NCBI GenBank assembly: GCA_036504735.1
Contig: DASXUQ010000009.1
Coordinates: 167,204 to 231,203, forward strand
Origin: a bacterium
GTDB lineage: Bacteria > Electryoneota > RPQS01
Direction: 5' to 3'
Length of the DNA stretch: 64,000 nucleotides
Translations under genes and position numbers: made by a program
The notes under the pieces: generated by a model
Databases searched by the model: none
What the model saw: the letters and a program-made list of their open reading frames with translations, nothing else
What the model was told of the DNA's origin: nothing
Part shown: positions 1 through 7,766 of the stretch, in pieces
Position numbering within the stretch: position 1 is the stretch's first letter
Layout: each line of letters starts with the position of its first letter

Positions 1-28
1 GCGTCTGAGGTACCTCTTATCACTACGA

Positions 29-913
29 GTGAACTTCCAGAAGATCACCATGAGGATATCTACACAGCCGCGCGGGCGTCCCCGAAAGATGTCCATTGAT
101 CGCTTCAATGTCGCAACGGATCTAACCGAAGGGAAGAAGTTCATCCGATTCAAACGCCACCTGGCGCTGACGGAGCAGGATGCATTCACGATCCTGGTGC
201 GCTTCTTCAATTTCGTGGCGATCAACTATGCCTTTCAACCCAGAATAGATCCTGACGACGCTGATATTCTTGCAGAGTTTTGCTGGTTCGAGAGAACTGC
301 TGCCGACTTGATAGCTGGCCTCCAGGCTGCAGGATTCGTGAATGCGGATCTGACAATCCACGATTGGTTCACGCATCAGCCATTAGCTGAGAAGATTGTC
401 TTTGAGCGGGAGATGTACGCTTCTCGGAGTTCTTCCGCCGACTTATCGCACGAAAAGTGCCCTGCAAAGACATTTTCAACTTCGAAAATTGACACAAAGG
501 TAACTAAAGAAGATAATTCAAATACCATTCCCCCTTCCCCCCTTCCACAATCGAATGGCGAATGGGCTTTAGTATCTGAGTCTCAAGACCCGAAGAAGCG
601 TGTCGCAAGCGCCGAGCGGATTCGCGGTCCATGCACCATTGGAGAGTTGATTCCTTCTCTTGCAGTCGATACTGTCATTCAGACGCGCAAGGTTTCGGAA
701 GCCGATCTTCTTTGCCAGGACTTTTGCACGGAGCACGGTTACCGTGATCAGCAGACCCGTGAGGCTCTTCGATTTCAGATTCAGAAATTCGGCGCACTGC
801 ACGGTCTGGAGGGAGTGCGATTCATGATCGCTGACATTAACGACGACAAGAATGTCCGCGAGCCGATTAAGGTCCTGTTTGCAAAGCTTCGCGGTGCCCT
901 CCAGGCAAATTGA
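29..913 (+). CDS. Replication/primosome-like protein of an integrative element (hypothetical)
   Basis: I do not firmly recognise this 294-residue protein. The first ~115 residues are compact and predicted folded (aromatic-rich, with DRFNVATDL and FIRFKRHLAL), followed by a low-complexity Ser/Thr/Pro linker (~140-185) and a second helical domain (~215-294) with FCTEHGYRDQQTRE. This two-domain layout with a flexible linker resembles phage and plasmid replisome-organiser or helicase-loader proteins; that is inference from layout, not a motif match. The frame is open back to the left edge with no stop, so the true start could lie outside the window; GTG at 29, ATG at 50 or ATG at 89 are all possible and none has a convincing RBS. 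It is followed on the same strand by the excisionase-like and integrase genes, which fits a role in the mobile element. Confidence 0.55.
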   Translation: MNFQKITMRISTQPRGRPRKMSIDRFNVATDLTEGKKFIRFKRHLALTEQDAFTILVRFFNFVAINYAFQPRIDPDDADILAEFCWFERTAADLIAGLQAAGFVNADLTIHDWFTHQPLAEKIVFEREMYASRSSSADLSHEKCPAKTFSTSKIDTKVTKEDNSNTIPPSPLPQSNGEWALVSESQDPKKRVASAERIRGPCTIGELIPSLAVDTVIQTRKVSEADLLCQDFCTEHGYRDQQTREALRFQIQKFGALHGLEGVRFMIADINDDKNVREPIKVLFAKLRGALQAN

Positions 914-1101
914 CTTCGGGGCTTCGCGACACGGAGTCTGCGAGACCGCCAGAGAAGTCCGTTAAGGAACGAAGAAACCAACATTTTGCGGAGCAAACAA
1001 AAATGCATTGTGATTTGCTATTGCCCTGTCACGTGCGAAGCCCACCTGATACGCCGCTTTGAACGCAAGATCGAAAGATGCGCGAAGAATAGCCAAATAC
1101 A

Positions 1102-1140
1102 CCTGCGTCCAAACGGCTAAACGCAGGCTTATGTTAGCCG
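1102..1140 (+). promoter_or_regulatory. Predicted H-type RNA pseudoknot upstream of a small ORF
   Basis: Two perfect 7-bp helices interleave. CCTGCGT (1102-1108) pairs with ACGCAGG (1121-1127), and CGGCTAA (1114-1120) pairs with TTAGCCG (1134-1140). The second helix starts inside the loop of the first, loop 1 is 5 nt, there is no nucleotide between the helices, and loop 3 is 6 nt, so they could stack coaxially. An AAGGG (1147-1151) and ATG (1159) follow, so the structure could control translation of the small ORF. It could also be a DNA-level inverted-repeat site, since the pairing is equally possible on the other strand. Confidence 0.45.
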
Positions 1141-1158
1141 ACAAATAAGGGTTCACAA

Positions 1159-1251
1159 ATGTCCGACGGAAAGAAATGTCATTCCGGCACCGACGGCACC
1201 GCAGCACTGGATCGAATCTGCAACGGTGGCCGTGACGATGATGACGAGTAA
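1159..1251 (+). CDS. Possible small protein (30 aa)
   Basis: A 30-codon ORF begins MSDGKKCHSG and ends in an acidic tail, RDDDDE. It has an AAGGG ribosome-binding site 7 nt before the ATG. It contains two cysteines and one histidine but no family is recognised. Its only support is the RBS and its position directly behind the predicted pseudoknot. It may not be expressed. Confidence 0.25.
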   Translation: MSDGKKCHSGTDGTAALDRICNGGRDDDDE

Positions 1252-1400
1252 CCAGGCTCCTCGCCTGGCGGTTGATTTCGTCCCCAGCGTGCTGAAAGGT
1301 GAGCCGGGTTACCACGTTGCCCCCACGATGAAACGCTGAATAGGGTATAAGGGAATGAAGATGATCTTTGACCTATCAGTGTACGCGCAAAGGAGACAAG

Positions 1401-1661
1401 TTGAGACCATTAATTGACACGAAGCAGGTTGCGGAGCTGCTCGGGTGTTCCGAGACCAAGGTTCGCATCATGTCATCCGAAGGAAGAATTCCGCGCCTCA
1501 AGATTGGCGGATCAGTCCGGTATGATCCCGACAAATTGGAAGAATGGCTCGCGAAGAACGCTGAAGATCCCAAACTCAGCCCCAGCGAGAAGAAACCTAA
1601 GCCGGGTCTCCAGATGAGCCGTCGCAACGCGAAGCGGGCTGTGAACTTCACGCTTGACTAA
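1401..1661 (+). CDS. Excisionase-family helix-turn-helix DNA-binding protein
   Basis: This 86-residue protein has the canonical Xis/MerR-like winged-helix pattern near its N-terminus: a TKQVAELLGCSETKVRIM helix-turn-helix followed by the wing IPRLKIGGSVRYDPDKLEEWL. Family members act as recombination directionality factors or small transcription regulators of mobile elements. A longer in-frame TTG start exists at 1368, but TTG at 1401 has AGGAG at 1391-1395 with 5-nt spacing and removes a non-conserved leader, so it is preferred. The gene is followed by a hairpin terminator and, 102 bp on, by the integrase, consistent with control of integration and excision. The C-terminal ~25 residues are basic and probably unstructured. 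Confidence 0.8.
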   Translation: MRPLIDTKQVAELLGCSETKVRIMSSEGRIPRLKIGGSVRYDPDKLEEWLAKNAEDPKLSPSEKKPKPGLQMSRRNAKRAVNFTLD

Positions 1662-1665
1662 ATGA

Positions 1666-1694
1666 AAAGCCCCGCTCGATTCTGACGGGGCTTT
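1666..1694 (+). terminator. Hairpin terminator after the excisionase-like gene
   Basis: AAAGCCCCG (1666-1674) and CGGGGCTTT (1686-1694) form a perfect 9-bp stem with an 11-nt loop, starting 4 nt after the stop codon. The T-tract is short (CTTTGCT), so termination may be partial. Confidence 0.65.
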
Positions 1695-1763
1695 GCTACG
1701 GAGGGCGGCCTGCACGCCACACCCATACGAGGTTAGTGACAAACAAAATATCGGATTACTACA

Positions 1764-2891
1764 ATGGCAAGAATCTACAAACGCGCAAGCGATTCATCCT
1801 CGAAGAAGGGGAAGGAAGGAGGGGTTTGGTGGATCTCTTACACCCAGAACGGCGAGCAGATTAAGAGATCCCTGGGTGTTAAAGACAAAAGGACTGCGGA
1901 AATGATGAAAGCGGAGATCGAGCGCAACATCGAGTTGGGTAAGGTGGGGCTCCCCCAAAGTTACGTGGACGTGTATGAGCTCTTCGAAGAATTCAAACGT
2001 TCGGTGATCTCCAAGAAGACATCAAAATGGGCACAGCGTATCTTCCAGCTGCTAAAGCCGTTTCTGCTCTATGTTCAGGAGCAGAAGCAGATGAATATGG
2101 CCCGCATTACTGTGACTGATGTCGAGGATCACATGGCCAATCGCGAGAAGCAGATTTCCGACAAAACCTGGAACGAAGAAGTGCGGACCATCAGCCGGTT
2201 CTTTCAGTTTGCCGTGGACAGGGAATACCTGGCCCGCAATCCTTGCCGAAAGATCCCCTTGAAACGCGTCGTTCGACATTCTGTAGAGATCTTCACGCCC
2301 GAGGAATTGGCGCTCATTTTCAAGTACGCGCATCAGGAGGTCGTGCCCTATTACAAAATCCTGCTTTACACTGGCCTGCGTGACGGCGAAGCTCGCCACC
2401 TCCAGTGGACCGACATTGATTTGACACCCGAGCAGGAGCATGTCAAGGTGCGCAACACGAAAGTGCATTTGACGAAGACGCGCCGGGATCGGGTGGTACC
2501 TTTGTGTGCTGAAGCCATCGAAATCTTGGCACGACTTAGGGCGAGGCAGGCGAAGAGTTCACCGTTCGTGTTTCCTGGCCGCAAGGGGGGGCCGATGGGC
2601 CACAACCGCAACACATGGATTGCCTGCCTGAATCGAATCGAGAAGGCCACCGGGACCAAGATTGACAAGGGGTTTCACACGACGGGATTGCACGTGTTCC
2701 GCCACACGTTTGCAACCATGGCTCTCGCGTCGGGCGTGGACATTCGAACGGTTCAAACATGGCTCGGCCACACGACCATTTTGATGACTCAGAGGTACAC
2801 AAACCTGCTCCCGAGCCAGCAGCAGGTCCAGATTCACAAGCTGAACATCCAAATTGGATCGCCGCCGAAGAAGCGGGGGCAGCCCGAGTGA
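1764..2891 (+). CDS. Tyrosine recombinase / site-specific integrase
   Basis: This 375-residue phage-type integrase has an N-terminal Arm-binding-like region (GGVWWISYTQNGEQIKRS), a SAM-like core-binding domain (~65-165) and a C-terminal catalytic domain (~175-350). The catalytic residues are all visible: Arg206 in YTGLRDGEARHL, Lys238, His310-x-x-Arg313 in LHVFRH, His336 in WLGHTT, and the nucleophile Tyr345 in QRYTNL. It catalyses integration and excision through a 3'-phosphotyrosine intermediate. It ends 144 bp before the 3' end of the tmRNA gene and is transcribed towards it. This is the usual arrangement of ssrA-targeting islands, so ssrA is very probably its attachment site. It looks intact. 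Confidence 0.92.
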   Translation: MARIYKRASDSSSKKGKEGGVWWISYTQNGEQIKRSLGVKDKRTAEMMKAEIERNIELGKVGLPQSYVDVYELFEEFKRSVISKKTSKWAQRIFQLLKPFLLYVQEQKQMNMARITVTDVEDHMANREKQISDKTWNEEVRTISRFFQFAVDREYLARNPCRKIPLKRVVRHSVEIFTPEELALIFKYAHQEVVPYYKILLYTGLRDGEARHLQWTDIDLTPEQEHVKVRNTKVHLTKTRRDRVVPLCAEAIEILARLRARQAKSSPFVFPGRKGGPMGHNRNTWIACLNRIEKATGTKIDKGFHTTGLHVFRHTFATMALASGVDIRTVQTWLGHTTILMTQRYTNLLPSQQQVQIHKLNIQIGSPPKKRGQPE

Positions 2892-2997
2892 TTGGGTTCG
2901 GCTGTCAGATCTGTACAAGCGGATTCAGAGCTGTCCAACGGTGTTTAGGACAAAATTAGGACAATCCCCCATCATCCACCTGACCATACCACTAACA

Positions 2998-3034
2998 AGC
3001 CCCTGACAACATTGAAGTTATCAGGGGCTCTTTA
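2998..3034. terminator. Bidirectional hairpin terminator between integrase and tmRNA
   Basis: AGCCCCTGACAAC (2998-3010) and GTTATCAGGGGCT (3017-3029) pair over 13 positions with one mismatch and a 6-nt loop. T-runs are present on the plus side (CTTTA) and weakly on the minus side (TTGTTAG). It can end both the integrase transcript (plus) and the tmRNA transcript (minus), and lies directly next to the tmRNA 3' end. Confidence 0.7.
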
Positions 3035-3035
3035 G

Positions 3036-3392
3036 TGGAGACGGCGGGAATCGAACCCGCGTCCGAGAAACCGACCACACAAGGTACCACAGGCATCTTC
3101 GTTTGATGGATCTTGCTCTCAGCGCGTTCAAACGACAAAACTCTTGAGAGCCAGCCGCATCAGGTCTCGCGGGCTGCACACGGCAGACAGCCCACCAGCG
3201 GAACAGGGTTGGTGCTCGGGCCGGCAGCGGTTCCGCGCACCGCCGGGGAGCATGGCTAGCTAACTATGAGTTAGGCAGCCAGGGCATAACTGTTATTGGC
3301 AGTTATAGATTTGGAACAAGATTTACGAGGATATCCCAGCCTCGGCCTGCACCCCATGCCATCCTGAATCCCGTCGAAACCTGGTCGTCCCC
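3036..3392 (-). ncRNA. ssrA: Transfer-messenger RNA (tmRNA, ssrA)
   Basis: On the minus strand the 5' end GGGGACGACCAGGTTTCGACGG and the 3' end with CGGGTTCGATTCCCGCCGTCTCCA form the tRNA-like domain; GGGGACG pairs with CGTCTCC as the acceptor stem with one G-U pair. The tag reading frame on the minus strand (3300 down to 3271) encodes ANNSYALAA followed by TAA, with the YALAA degron end typical of tmRNA tags. The 3' CCA is not encoded (the genome has CTA), so it must be added after transcription. With SmpB it rescues stalled ribosomes and tags nascent proteins for degradation. The gene is the probable integration site of the element to its left and is still complete. Confidence 0.95.
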
Positions 3393-3699
3393 GAATTTTG
3401 GCAGTTTGATCCCGGGGCCGCTTCGCGGAGCGAATGAGCGAGGGTATCTGTTCAGTGGAAGTTCAATCTACAAACGATTTGCGAGATTTCAAAGTTCCTT
3501 TGGGCAGCGAAAAATATTTTTTACCAAACGAACTGCTTAACCTGAAGAAAATGCTGAAATACTGAAACACTGAAAGGCTGAAAAAGGGCCGAAAACCGTG
3601 CTTGGACTGCCTGAATAGGACGATTTTTCGATTGGCCGGGAGTTGCACGGGGAGAGCCTTTGTCACGGACCAAATATACGAAATTTTGAACAAAAAAGC
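3393..3699. other. Intergenic region upstream of tmRNA
   Basis: No gene is supported here. It should contain the tmRNA promoter (minus strand), although I cannot point to a convincing -10/-35 pair. A short word repeat (CTGAAATACTGAAACACTGAAAGG) lies at about 3551-3584 and belongs to a family seen again at 31.7 and 39.8 kb. Confidence 0.6.
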
Positions 3700-3744
3700 A
3701 AGTGAAAAACAGAAAACAGGCGTTCCGAAGGGCCGGAACGCCTG
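3700..3744 (-). terminator. Intrinsic terminator of the 3.8-9.5 kb operon
   Basis: Read on the minus strand, CAGGCGTTCC and GGAACGCCTG form a perfect 10-bp stem (3717-3744) with an 8-nt loop, followed by TTTTCTGTTTTT. It begins about 25 nt after the stop codon of the secreted beta-helix protein. Confidence 0.85.
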
Positions 3745-3769
3745 TTTTTGGGGCTAAATTCAGCGCGGG

Positions 3770-6769
3770 TCAGCGCATCAGGAGCATTTTCTTGGCATCG
3801 GTAAAGGCACCGGCGCGAAGCTGGTAGATGTACAGACCAGAGGCGACGACCGAACCGGAGGAACTGGTGCCATCCCAGAGCAGCGTGTAGCTGCCCGCCG
3901 GTCTGACCTGATCCGCGAGCGTGGTGACGAGCTGGCCGAGCGAGTTGTAGATTTTCAGTTCGACGCGCACGGCTTCGGGAAGATCAAAACGGATTTCGGT
4001 TTGCGGGTTGAAGGGATTGGGGTAGTTCTGGTAGAGTTTGTAACTGGTCGGCAGTGTGGACATCGGCTTTTCGGAGTGACCGCGCGTACCGAACTGGCGG
4101 AGCAGATCCCCTTCGAGCATCAGACCTTGAGCCACTGAGCGGACCTGTAAGTTCGTCGGGATAACCGGACGGCGTGCGCCGTCAAGGCCGCTGCCGGACT
4201 CTTCGCCGGGGGCAAGCATCTGGATGCCAACCAGATCAATGGCGACCAGTAGCGAATCCTGAAAGGTCAGACCGCTGTTCAGAAGATCCGTGCAGAGGGT
4301 CATGGCCGTGTTGTACTGTTCACGGTCGGTGTGATAGGCGGCAAGCAGACGGTGGCCGTAGACCCGCGCGGTGTAGGCACTGCTGTCCATCGCAAGAGTG
4401 CTGTCCAGCAGAGCGGGGATCCATGCGTCGCCGGATGCACCGTCGAGGTGCCGCTGTGTGGTGATCACGTGGGTCAATGACTGCCAGCGCAGACGATTGT
4501 CGGCGGTGGCGGAAGCCACGGTGTGGAAGTCCCGCTGGGCATCGCTGTAGTTTTCGGAGAGTTCGGCGGTCATGGCGGTATTGAACAGGGCCAGATCGCT
4601 TTCCAGATCATCGAGGCTGCGACCCGAGCGGACTATGCTCTGCCCCGTCCCGTCACGTCCGATCATCATGCCCTGGCCATTGCCGCAGAGGCCCCACGGA
4701 TTGGTGCGGGTGGTATCCACGGCGAAATAGCTCATGGACGGGGAAAAGTCAGTGGACACGAGCTTGTGGTCCCAGTGCTGGTTCTGAGCCGGGTAACGCG
4801 GCGGCTGCACTGCGCCGTCCCACGCCAGATAGTAGCCGCCGCTCTTACGCTGATACCAGTCGTTCTTGCCGCCGGGTCCACCACTGGAGTTGACGTTGTC
4901 GATGATCGGCATGACCTTGTCATTGTAGAAGTAGAGCAGAGTGTTGGCCGAATCGCTGATGACGTTGCTGACGCCGGTGGTGAGGCCTTCCCAGCCGAAA
5001 GTGGGTCCGGTGCCCTTCAGCGCAAACAGCGGCGGGACCGCACCGTTGGACGAAGCCAGATTCTTGAACAGGCAGCACTGGAAGTTGGGAGTACAGCCCG
5101 TTCCGGCGAACAGCACACCGTGGCCTTGGGAGCGCCCCTCGAAGACGCAGCTTGCGAAGGTGCCCGTCACCTGCTTCAGATAGGCGTTAGAGGTGTCACA
5201 ACCCTGAATCGTGTCACCGATGAATTCGGCGATGCAGTCGTAGAGGTAGAGGCCGCGGCCTTTGGGGGTGGTGTGGATGCGGGAGTTCAGGACAGTCATT
5301 TTGCGTTCGGACTTGCCAAGGATGCGCAGCGCGTCGGAGCCGTACAGCAGTTTGCTGCCGTCGAGGTCACAATGGTTCAGAACCAAGGGGACGCTGCCGG
5401 TCAGTTCGGGTTGGTCGGCGAAGAGACAGAAGGAATCGGCGTCGGTAACGGTGCTGTAACTCAGGGAGATCGAGCCGCCGGAAACCTTCAGGCCGGTCCA
5501 GCTCTCACCGCTATGGGCGGCGTGGAAGAGCACCCGGCCCAAGCCGCTGCCATTGACGACCAGCCGTCCCCCCTGATCTACTACCAGCCCCGCCCCTTTC
5601 TCAAAACGCACTTCCACACCGGAATCGATGGTGAGGGTGGTGCCGGTCTGTACATGCCACGTGTTGCCAATGAACACGGGGGACATGCTGAGGGTCCAAT
5701 GGTCCGTAGGATAGGGTGTTGGGTTGTCGAGTGTTGTTCCGCTGACCGTGTACGAGGCCAGCGTCCAGCCACCGCTTGCACTGTCGATCAATGCCATGAC
5801 CAAACGGCCGCCGACTGACCAGATTTGGATGGGAGTGGCCTGCTGGACCAGGCTGGTCTGGACAAGACGAGTTGAATTTCCCAGCGAATCGTTGCCACTC
5901 CAGAAGAAGAACTTTTTGCTGAAACGGTCGAAGGAGACCACGCCGACACCGGGGAAGCACGCGGGTTGCCGGAAGCCGGAGACCAACGAATCGGCGGTCA
6001 CGTGCCACGCCTGAGAGACGAGATGGAATCCGGTGTCGGATTCGGTGGCGGTGAAGCAGTCCACACGGGAGAGGCTGGCATCGCTGACATAGAAGCGAGC
6101 CAAATCCTTGTCATCGACATAGCCGGAGATGTCACTCGGGGTGCTGTAGCCGTTGGTGAACAGGCCCCAGCGTCCGTAAACGGATAGCAGCGCACCCTGA
6201 TCGGTGAGGCGGAAGATGCGCTTGGCTTCATTATCGGTAACGAAGAACTGATTGAACGCCCAGTAGATTCCTGCCGGTCGGGTGATGGCCGGGTTAGTCA
6301 GAGTGCGGTCAATAATAAACTCGCCGTTGAAGCGGTCGAAGCGGTAGATGCCAATGGTGGCTCCGGTCTGGAAAGCAACGGCGAGGCGGTCGTTGTCGGG
6401 ATCGAAGTAGGTCCCTTGCTGCATGAGGCACATGGCCACGGCATCGCCGCAGCCGGACGGGGCGGCGCCTGCGCGAATCAGGCCGCTGAAAGGCAGGCCG
6501 CCCTGCTGATCAATGTGGAAGGTCGTAAAGTGCGGGGCATCGCCTTCAAGAATCACGGCCCGATAGTCAGTGGCGGAGAGCTTCAGCAGGTCGAAATCAG
6601 TGGGGAAGCTCAGGCCAAGATGGCTCGTATCGGTGACCTCGAGGGCCCAGCTGGTGGACAGTGTTTTGACGTTAGGGATGGCAAAGAAGTTGCCTTCCGG
6701 GACGAGGAAGGACTGCGCCGAGGCGGCCAGAGCCAAGCCCAGCAGCGCAATCAGGACATATTTGAACAT
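3770..6769 (-). CDS. Secreted beta-helix protein with T9SS type A sorting domain
   Basis: This 999-residue protein has a signal peptide (MFKYVLIALLGLALAASAQ), a long N-terminal region of beta-propeller character (~20-340), a right-handed beta-helix-like segment (~360-640) with VEVRFEKGAGLVVDQGG, an alpha-helical repeat-like stretch (~780-870) and a Por sorting tail (~912-999) with NYPNPFNP and a KKMLLMR end. The tail sends proteins across the outer membrane by type IX secretion in the FCB group, so the product is probably displayed or released; its substrate is unknown. The ATG at 6769 follows AGGAT and lies 18 bp after the preceding gene, so it is the last gene of a three-gene minus-strand operon. 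Strongest paralogue in the window by tail sequence is the 18.7-22.2 kb gene. Confidence 0.85.
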   Translation of the reverse strand: MFKYVLIALLGLALAASAQSFLVPEGNFFAIPNVKTLSTSWALEVTDTSHLGLSFPTDFDLLKLSATDYRAVILEGDAPHFTTFHIDQQGGLPFSGLIRAGAAPSGCGDAVAMCLMQQGTYFDPDNDRLAVAFQTGATIGIYRFDRFNGEFIIDRTLTNPAITRPAGIYWAFNQFFVTDNEAKRIFRLTDQGALLSVYGRWGLFTNGYSTPSDISGYVDDKDLARFYVSDASLSRVDCFTATESDTGFHLVSQAWHVTADSLVSGFRQPACFPGVGVVSFDRFSKKFFFWSGNDSLGNSTRLVQTSLVQQATPIQIWSVGGRLVMALIDSASGGWTLASYTVSGTTLDNPTPYPTDHWTLSMSPVFIGNTWHVQTGTTLTIDSGVEVRFEKGAGLVVDQGGRLVVNGSGLGRVLFHAAHSGESWTGLKVSGGSISLSYSTVTDADSFCLFADQPELTGSVPLVLNHCDLDGSKLLYGSDALRILGKSERKMTVLNSRIHTTPKGRGLYLYDCIAEFIGDTIQGCDTSNAYLKQVTGTFASCVFEGRSQGHGVLFAGTGCTPNFQCCLFKNLASSNGAVPPLFALKGTGPTFGWEGLTTGVSNVISDSANTLLYFYNDKVMPIIDNVNSSGGPGGKNDWYQRKSGGYYLAWDGAVQPPRYPAQNQHWDHKLVSTDFSPSMSYFAVDTTRTNPWGLCGNGQGMMIGRDGTGQSIVRSGRSLDDLESDLALFNTAMTAELSENYSDAQRDFHTVASATADNRLRWQSLTHVITTQRHLDGASGDAWIPALLDSTLAMDSSAYTARVYGHRLLAAYHTDREQYNTAMTLCTDLLNSGLTFQDSLLVAIDLVGIQMLAPGEESGSGLDGARRPVIPTNLQVRSVAQGLMLEGDLLRQFGTRGHSEKPMSTLPTSYKLYQNYPNPFNPQTEIRFDLPEAVRVELKIYNSLGQLVTTLADQVRPAGSYTLLWDGTSSSGSVVASGLYIYQLRAGAFTDAKKMLLMR

Positions 6770-6787
6770 GAGAGGTTATCCTGTGGA

Positions 6788-7717
6788 TTAGTGTTGCTGC
6801 TGTTCATACTCGGCCTTCAGCCGCAGTATGTTGTGACGGACACTATCGTAGTGCGCACGGGATTCGGTGGTGACGGGCACCACTTCTTCGCCGCCCCAGA
6901 AACCGATGTTTCCATAGCGCTCGAACTGGATATCTATATAGCGAAGAACATCGTCGTGCCGGTGCAATCGACTGGCGAACTCGATGGCGAAGCGAAGGGC
7001 TACACGATCTGACCAGCCGGTCTTGAGAAGCGAGTCCGTGATGGCGATGGTGCGAGCGTAGTCGCGCGAGTAACCTGAGGCCACAATGTTGCCCAAGTTC
7101 ACCAGTGCCGAGTCCCGTTTCGAGCACGGTGCCGAGATGGGAAAACAGCGGATTTCCGTAGAAAGGTTGCCGTAACGCGGATTATCATAGCGGGCACGGA
7201 CACAGAGATATTTGCCCGCCCATCCCGGCGATAGGTCAAGGTTGAACCAGAAGCGCGGCAGAATGTCTGACTTATTTGTGTCCTGCACACCTTGGGTCCG
7301 CCAGAGGCTGTCCATTTGAGCTTGATGGAGTTCGACGAAGTATCGCAGGCCAAGCTGCCTCAACACACCGGCGGATGGGCGAAAATCAGCGGTATCCGGG
7401 GTGTTGGAGATGCACACCTCGAGCGTCAACGCTTCTGGCCAGGACCAGTCCCGGACTCCTTCGTAGGATAAGGAGATGGGCTCGGGGGAATCAACGTTCA
7501 CGACAAGTGTTCCCGTCATACCAACAAGAAACGCGTCTTGGCGTTGCGGCTCGCCCATACACTCGCTGCCACCATACAAACCATGGTTTACTTTCAGCGC
7601 GAAATGTTCAGTCGCAGACACGGGGTGAAGAATCAGAAGTGACACAAGAATACAAGCAAGAAAGAGTCCCAACAAGTTGCGAGGTCCATATGTTTTGCAG
7701 ACATGTCTTTGTTTCAT
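6788..7717 (-). CDS. Secreted protein of unknown function
   Basis: This 309-residue protein has an N-terminal membrane/signal segment (NLLGLFLACILVSLLILHPVSA) and no recognised domain. The middle resembles a beta-sandwich (DLSPGWAGKYLCVRARYDNP), and the C-terminal ~110 residues are helical and could form TPR-like hairpins. There is no type IX sorting tail. A GTG start 12 bp upstream is in frame, but ATG at 7717 has GGAG at the right distance and is chosen. It lies between the metallopeptidase gene (37-nt gap to the ORF limit) and the beta-helix gene (18-nt gap), so the three are probably one transcript. Function unknown. Confidence 0.65.
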   Translation of the reverse strand: MKQRHVCKTYGPRNLLGLFLACILVSLLILHPVSATEHFALKVNHGLYGGSECMGEPQRQDAFLVGMTGTLVVNVDSPEPISLSYEGVRDWSWPEALTLEVCISNTPDTADFRPSAGVLRQLGLRYFVELHQAQMDSLWRTQGVQDTNKSDILPRFWFNLDLSPGWAGKYLCVRARYDNPRYGNLSTEIRCFPISAPCSKRDSALVNLGNIVASGYSRDYARTIAITDSLLKTGWSDRVALRFAIEFASRLHRHDDVLRYIDIQFERYGNIGFWGGEEVVPVTTESRAHYDSVRHNILRLKAEYEQQQH

Positions 7718-7766
7718 AGTAAACTCCACTCGGAGGTTAAGGCAAGTGACTTATTCATGAGCTGTT

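Larger units (their letters stand above)
914..1367 (+). other. Intergenic region of the integrative element
   Basis: Between the replication-like gene and the excisionase-like gene there is no long ORF with convincing coding character. It contains a possible RNA pseudoknot at 1102-1140 and a 30-codon ORF at 1159-1251 (both listed separately). A short open stretch in another frame (about 1140-1339, ending at TGA) encodes plausible-looking sequence but has no well-placed start. Confidence 0.5.

Noticed and set aside
1114-1140. Integron attC-like site
   Set aside because: TTAGCCG resembles an attC end by eye, but the conserved core triplets and paired L/R boxes are missing; the interleaved helices fit a pseudoknot better.
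962-1315. Minus-strand frame of 117 codons in the integrative element
   Set aside because: No RBS or family; Arg/His-rich. The pseudoknot and small plus-strand ORF explain the region better, though weakly.
4523-5818. Plus-strand open frame of 431 codons opposite the first T9SS gene
   Set aside because: Gly/Val/Ala-rich antisense reading typical of high-GC mirrors.
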